Shown here: in pieces, positions 9,901 to 10,444 of the stretch
Layout of the letters: each line of letters begins with the position of its first letter
Numbering within the stretch: position 1 is the first letter of the stretch
Origin: JBFLVQ01 sp040758525
GTDB taxonomy: Bacteria > Acidobacteriota > Blastocatellia > Chloracidobacteriales > JADJPF01
Length of the DNA: 10,444 nucleotides
Assembly: GCA_040758525.1 (NCBI GenBank)
Contig: JBFLVQ010000319.1
Location: 1-10,444 of the forward strand
Direction: 5' to 3'
Notes under the pieces: model-generated
What the model saw: only the letters and a program-made list of their open reading frames with translations
The model's database searches: none
Told to the model about the DNA's origin: nothing
Program-made: the position numbers and the translations under genes

Positions 9901-10444
9901 CCGTGCGTAAGGCATCGCTAGAGTTAATCAATGTTTGAAAAGCTGTTTGGAACAGAATTGGCTGGATCTCTTTGGCCAAGATAGCAAACAGCGGCATATT
10001 ATAGAGAGGAATACCTGGTTGCAGTTTTTGTCCTATCCAGATCAAGAGCTGATTCTCAGTTAAGTTGGAACGTTCATATATACTCTCAGAACTTGTTACC
10101 TGTTTAACTGCAATCGTACTCAGAGTAAAATCTGGCAGTGCAGAAAGAGATTGATTAGGATTATCAACAATGGCTTCTAATAGTAGCTGATAATGATCTG
10201 CCATTTGTGCAATAGTAGCAGCATCAAAGAGATCTGTGTTGTATACAATGACACCTGCAAGAGTATTCCGCTCTTTCCATAAGAATAGACTGATATCGAC
10301 TTTGGATATCAGAGCATTACGAGTCAGCCAAGCAACTGTTAGATCAGGCAGCTTCAATGTATATCTAGGCGTATTTTGCAGAATAAATCCAACTTGTACT
10401 AATGATCGACTGAGATCCCGCTTTGGTTGTAGCTCTTCAACCAG
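947..10444 (-). CDS. Hybrid NRPS/PKS megasynthase, 5' end outside window: (C)-C-A(Ser)-T-KS-AT(mal)-KR-T-E-docking
   Basis: Multimodular cytosolic enzyme that incorporates one amino acid, probably serine, and extends it with one malonyl unit. The frame stays open for 29 codons above the apparent TTG start at 10355-10357 up to the window edge. Those codons continue the condensation-domain homology, so the true start is off-window. 3165 residues are visible (residue 1 = codon 10442-10444), ending at TGA 947-949. Domains by visible residue: C1 tail 1-106; C2 127-554 (HHIISDG 255-261); A 570-1069; T1 1084-1157 (Ser1119); KS 1178-1605 (Cys1350, His1486, His1526); AT 1699-1989 (Ser1798); KR 2075-2574 (Ser2476, Tyr2489); T2 2610-2679 (Ser2644); E 2689-3129; docking tail 3136-3165. 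All core catalytic residues except a glycine in the E-domain His motif are present, with no frameshift. No DH, ER, methyltransferase or thioesterase is seen. The gene overlaps the next NRPS gene. Predicted product unit: 4-amino-3,5-dihydroxypentanoyl (inference). Confidence 0.95.
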   Translation of the reverse strand: MVEELQPKRDLSRSLVQVGFILQNTPRYTLKLPDLTVAWLTRNALISKVDISLFLWKERNTLAGVIVYNTDLFDAATIAQMADHYQLLLEAIVDNPNQSLSALPDFTLSTIAVKQVTSSESIYERSNLTENQLLIWIGQKLQPGIPLYNMPLFAILAKEIQPILFQTAFQTLINSSDALRTVIDEVDGIPQQRVREDFSYQLEYIDLSQTADPYSQLHLWMAERAQICFDFSQRLFDTALIKLSDREFVWYINLHHIISDGWGAQIIFQCVTEFYQQALKGELKAVEALPLFQDYIAYERKQRGSKRYQEAATYWQHKLADDIAPITFYGKTAQPQNIRLHRVNCQLGFDRTERLQTIAKQETISIFKSLAATLFAYLYRISGNQQLALGIPFHNRRSKTFKGTIGPFLAVLPIQVNIEYAETFLSLISKLKVEIFETLRHGEYGVRNPTHRRAFDIFLNYHNESLFEFDFNGALAKVGWIHTEYENYNLGLQIHDLGLSGNLVVSFDFNLDLFSPQEQDWLIHHYLQTLDSFLEDRTQPLYSINLLSALEREVILIGFNQTEKIFFQDDNLARLFEQQVDRTPETIAVVYASEQLTYQELNQRANQLAHYLKQMGIGREALVGVCLERSLEMVIGLLAILKTGAAYLPFDPSYPKDRLAFMLEDSKVKVLLVQQQIIATLPDTQAEIVCLDKEWHTIASQCIENPIHEITADNLTYVIYTSGSTGRPKGVMNTHRGVCNRLLWMQDTYNLTSVDRVLQKTPFSFDVSVWEFFWPLITGARLVVAKPGGHQDSNYLVELIGREQITVVHFVPSMLQLFLQEENLTPCRCLKQVICSGEALSVNLQKQFYQRLAAQLDNLYGPTEAAIDVTFWTCLQENRLTTVPIGKPIANTQIYILDKYLTPLPVGIAGELHIGGIGLARGYINRAELTAEKFIPNPFSNQLGGRLYKTGDLARYLPDGNIEFLGRIDDQVKIRGLRIELGEIVVTLMEHPQIKDAIVVARELLEENVGIEKRLVAYLIPTENSIPSTSELRKFLQERLPDYMLPSAFVVVDTFPLTPNGKVDRKALPEPTTERPELDINYVAPQTELEQMIADAWKETLKIDSVGRYDNFFDLGGHSLLLIQVEHKLSTAFGKTIPLIDMFKYPTIDSLAKYLTEQQCVEVKPVLHTQQINKLSTEGIAIIGMAARFPGVDNIDQFWQNLCNGVESISFFSDEELLDAGVDPKLLKKPNYVKARGVLKDIELFDATFFGFSPREAELLDPQHRIFLEIAWEALENAGYNSEIYPGRIGVYAGAGTNTYLLSNLYSNSELIESLGFFQTILANDKDYLPTRVSYKLNLRGPSVSVQTACSTSLVAVCLACESLLNHQSDIVLAGGVTISLPKKRGYLYEEGGIHSPDGHCRAFDAKAQGMVGGNGAGIVVLKRLSDALADADTIHAVIKGSAINNDGSLKIGYTAPSVEGQSEVIARAQAIAGIQAEDITYVEAHGTGTALGDPIEVRALTEAFRATTRKQHFCALGSVKTNIGHLDTAAGIAGLIKTVLSLKNRMLPASLHFVDLNPQIDFTNSPFYINNQLCEWKADKQPRRAGVSSFGIGGTNAHVIVEEAPVREISTNSAACQLLVLSAKTNTALEKATTNLALYLKQHQELNLADVAYTLQVGRRVFNHRRMLVCHSLTDAITTLETLDPKRVATTFQEIKNRSVAFMFSGQGSQYLNMGLDLYRTEPIFRQQIDTCAELLYCHLGFDLRERLYSAKVDSADVIHQLNRTSITQPALFVTEYALAKLYMELGIYPKAMIGHSIGEYVAACLAGVFSLEDGLALVAARGRLMENLPAGAMLAVPLSENEIASLLTNNELSLAAINGPTSCVLSGSIEAIQQLGYQLTGMGIEYHRLRTSHAFHSQMMEPILDSFRQLVKSITLNAPIIPYLSNITGKWIRATEATDINYWVKHLRQPVRFAAGLQELLNDKEQVLLELGPGRTLSSLAKQHPNKTAQHIVLSTLRHREQSQSDDEFFTNVLGELWLAGVKIDWTKLPANQYRYRIPLPTYPFERQQYWIEPQKRNGHSQQPSLDKKPDLAEWFYIPSWKQYPLPVRSLLEEQDKQRSPWLIFVDEYGLGRQIASRLQELDQDVVMVALGERFARIDDQTYTINLEQKDDYDLLLTDISNRQKLPQTILHLWNVTSTNDKESEQFCSELQQRGFYSLIFLAQALSKQGLATALEIVVVSNGLEKVTGQEVLYPEKATLLGPCKVIPQEYRNITCRSVDIILPIDNNGQQEQLIDQILQEAVTDSANPTVAYRGDYRWVQSFEAVHLIDNNKPSTRLRREGVYLITGGLGGVGLVLAEYLAQVVKAKLILVGRTSFPAREIWEEWLISHNYINSTSNKIRKLQAIEKLGVEIIVANADITNLEQIQQVVDHAYVRFGRIDGVIHAAGITNDGIIELKQAAEADAVLSPKVKGTMVLYSLFKERSLDFFMLCSSLRSVVGGIGLVDYCAANAFLDLFAQANNSRKGCYTVSVNWDGWAGIGMSVNRALPPTDINLSQENLGIAMLPQEGVAIFNRILTSLLPQIIVSTTDLATKVELVNSIERVKTLNRVATYTTHSRPALHNTYIAPNNNVEQALAEIWREILGVEQIGVEDNFFDLGGDSVISLRIAAKANERGLRVSPKDIFEHQTIAELATSINTDQVIQSEQGLVTGVIPLTPIQKWFFEQNFVAPNHFNQAMLFKTRQPIDQSILVQVVDQLTVHHDALRLRFLPYGTGWQQINIEFNNSAPLTMVDLSALSGEMRSTAIESSAIEFHDSLNISEGPIFRIVLFDCGVEMADRLLIIIHHIATDAISWNILLEDFVTAYRQLSLGETVKLPSKTTSFKTWAEQLIEFAHSQTLNEELGYWLGLPWEQVNCLPVDHLAGNNTIAMLGSLHLSLSITETELLRNLLKDYHVQINEVLLTALTLAFSQWTGNRVILIDLESHGRESFVNNVDPTRTVGWFTNIFPILLKLAENGDLASSLIAVKEYLRHIPNRGMGYGLLHLSENRELIKRLRTLPKAEIGFLYMEEFDLSENSLFEATTESSGPALHPLHQRSHLFDIVARIVSGRLQIVWNYSENRHRRDSVETLTQQFISALRTLITYLPANKAKAYTPSDFPEVNLTQEKLNKIFAEIGLDIEEDK
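950..1039 (-). other. C-terminal docking (COM-like donor) segment
   Basis: The last 30 residues start with TPSDF, the sequence that opens the donor communication helix after E domains in NRPSs such as TycA and GrsA. They continue into an amphipathic, acidic stretch ending EEDK. The basic MKKR leader of the next protein is a plausible acceptor. The charge complementarity is my inference. Confidence 0.75.
955..961 (-). promoter_or_regulatory. Ribosome binding site (GAGGAGG) for the downstream NRPS gene
   Basis: Minus-strand GAGGAGG (961 to 955) lies four bases upstream of the GTG start at 948-950. It is embedded in the final Glu-Glu-Asp codons of the upstream synthetase. Together with the start/stop overlap this indicates translational coupling, which would help keep the two docking partners in balance. 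Confidence 0.8.
1058..2380 (-). other. Epimerization-type (E) domain with altered His motif (HHIATDA)
   Basis: Condensation superfamily, E subfamily. It shows IPLTPIQKWFFEQ (E1), HHIATDAISWNILLEDF (E2, motif at 1946-1966), ESHGRE (E4), PTRTVGWFTNIFP (E5), RGMGYGLLHL (E6) and IGFLYMEEFD (E7, divergent). The presumed catalytic His2828 and Glu2965 are present. The Gly of HHxxxDG is Ala and the Gly of EGHGR is Ser. E domains normally flip the alpha-carbon of an aminoacyl-carrier thioester; here the carrier follows a malonyl-extending PKS module, so the expected substrate has no alpha stereocentre. Identity as an E-type fold is firm; activity is doubtful. Confidence 0.88.
2408..2617 (-). other. 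T2: carrier domain of the E-associated (LGGDS) type
   Basis: DNFFDLGGDSVISLRIAAKA has its attachment serine at visible residue 2644 (codon 2513-2515). LGGDS plus the RIAAKANERGL segment is the form typical of NRPS carriers that precede an epimerization domain. It differs from PKS acyl carriers and from T1 (LGGHS). It sits after the KR, so it must serve as the carrier for the ketide unit. Confidence 0.9.
2723..4222 (-). other. Ketoreductase (KR) with structural and catalytic halves
   Basis: The first roughly 200 residues are the structural half. The catalytic half has the NADPH loop TGGLGGVG (3437-3460), then HAAGITND, SPKVKG, CSSLRS and DYCAAN, supplying Lys2452, Ser2476, Tyr2489 and Asn2493. 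Spacing Ser-13-Tyr is as expected, so the domain should be active. The Asp at the third position of the LDD region (Asp2434) hints at a B-type stereochemical outcome, but this KR subfamily diverges there, so that call is weak. No dehydratase or enoylreductase accompanies it, so the product should stay a beta-hydroxy thioester. Confidence 0.9.
4478..5350 (-). other. Acyltransferase (AT), malonyl-CoA type
   Basis: FSGQGSQY opens the domain. The nucleophile motif is GHSIGEY (Ser codon 5051-5053), and HAFH (4751-4762) marks malonyl-CoA selectivity, as opposed to YASH for methylmalonyl. The post-AT linker ends in the usual PTYPFERQQYW. This is an integral (cis) AT, so the module does not depend on a separate acyltransferase. 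Confidence 0.93.
5630..6913 (-). other. Ketosynthase (KS)
   Basis: Runs from GIAIIGMAARFPG to FGIGGTNAHVIVEEAP. The catalytic triad is intact: Cys in TACSTSL (codon 6395-6397), His in EAHGTGT (codon 5987-5989) and His in KTNIGH (codon 5867-5869). It performs decarboxylative Claisen condensation of the T1-bound aminoacyl or peptidyl chain with malonyl. The NRPS-to-PKS transfer happens within one polypeptide. Confidence 0.95.
6974..7195 (-). other. T1: peptidyl carrier domain
   Basis: DNFFDLGGHSLLLIQ has the phosphopantetheine-attachment serine at visible residue 1119 (codon 7088-7090). The LGGHS form is the usual one for a carrier feeding a C or KS domain. It holds the seryl chain that is handed to the KS fused directly after it. 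Confidence 0.92.
7238..8737 (-). other. Adenylation domain, predicted L-serine specific
   Basis: Complete core: YTSGSTGRPKG (A3, 8255-8287), FDVSVWEFFW (A4), YGPTEAAID (A5), YKTGDLARY (A7), GRIDDQVKIRGLRIELGEI (A8) and PNGKVDRKALP (A10). Reading the ten pocket positions by alignment to the GrsA phenylalanine domain gives D-V-W-H-I-S-L-I-D-K (visible residues 766, 767, 770, 809, 834, 836, 859, 867, 868, 1062). The textbook serine code is DVWHLSLIDK, so only one conservative L-to-I change separates them. It activates the amino acid as aminoacyl-AMP and loads T1. Confidence 0.87.
8783..10066 (-). other. C2: second, complete condensation domain
   Basis: Opens with LTENQLLIW (C1 motif) and has SSDALRT (C2 motif), the intact catalytic HHIISDGWG (motif at 9662-9682), FQDYIAYE (C4-like) and IGPFLAVLPIQV (C5-like). 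It diverges from C1 in the C-terminal half (FDIFLNYHNE instead of the RDxSRxPxxQV type). It is the domain directly coupled to the serine A domain, so it is the likely peptide-bond or amide-forming C. Subtype not assigned. Confidence 0.88.
10127..10444 (-). other. C1: C-terminal part of a condensation domain
   Basis: The visible residues 1-106 carry the end of a standard condensation domain. They include an LxxxRDLSRS..VQVGFILQN segment (C7-like), then SKVDISLFLW, VYNTDLFDAATI and a closing SALPDF. The N-terminal part, including the HHxxxDG site, lies beyond the right edge, so activity cannot be judged. It is followed after about 20 residues by another condensation domain and not by an adenylation domain. 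Confidence 0.88.

Overview
The window is essentially 100% coding, all on the minus strand, and lies inside a hybrid non-ribosomal peptide synthetase / polyketide synthase (NRPS/PKS) gene cluster. It holds the 3' part of one very large gene (947-10444, open at the right edge) and the 5' part of the next gene (950 down to 1, open at the left edge). The two overlap as a GTGA junction, with a strong ribosome binding site inside the end of the first gene, so they look like one translationally coupled operon. No promoter, terminator, RNA gene, mobile element or CRISPR array is visible, and there is no non-coding gap.

Reading 5'->3' on the minus strand, the big enzyme has the order: C-terminal end of a condensation domain (C1) - a second complete condensation domain (C2) - adenylation domain (A, serine-type pocket) - peptidyl carrier (T1, LGGHS) - ketosynthase (KS) - acyltransferase (AT, HAFH malonyl type) - ketoreductase (KR) - carrier (T2, LGGDS) - epimerization-type domain (E) - C-terminal docking tail starting TPSDF. 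The next protein begins almost at once with a condensation domain of the kind that follows E domains. Inferred chemistry: serine is loaded and condensed with an upstream acyl or peptidyl chain. It is then extended with malonyl-CoA and reduced at the beta-keto group, giving a statine-like 4-amino-3,5-dihydroxypentanoyl unit. That unit is passed through the E/docking region to the next NRPS.

Two architectural features are unusual. First, two condensation domains sit in tandem with no A or T domain between them. Second, an epimerization-type domain follows a PKS extension module that should leave no alpha-stereocentre to epimerize. This E domain has HHxxxDA in place of HHxxxDG. It may be a docking or gating relic carried in with the T2-E-docking cassette, or it may have a new activity.

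Organism: a moderately AT-rich bacterium (about 40% GC by eye). The domain sequences have the flavour of filamentous-cyanobacterial NRPS/PKS proteins, but none of the cyanobacterial HIP1 octamers (GCGATCGC) was seen. CTAG is plentiful, which argues against enterobacteria. The host cannot be settled from this window.
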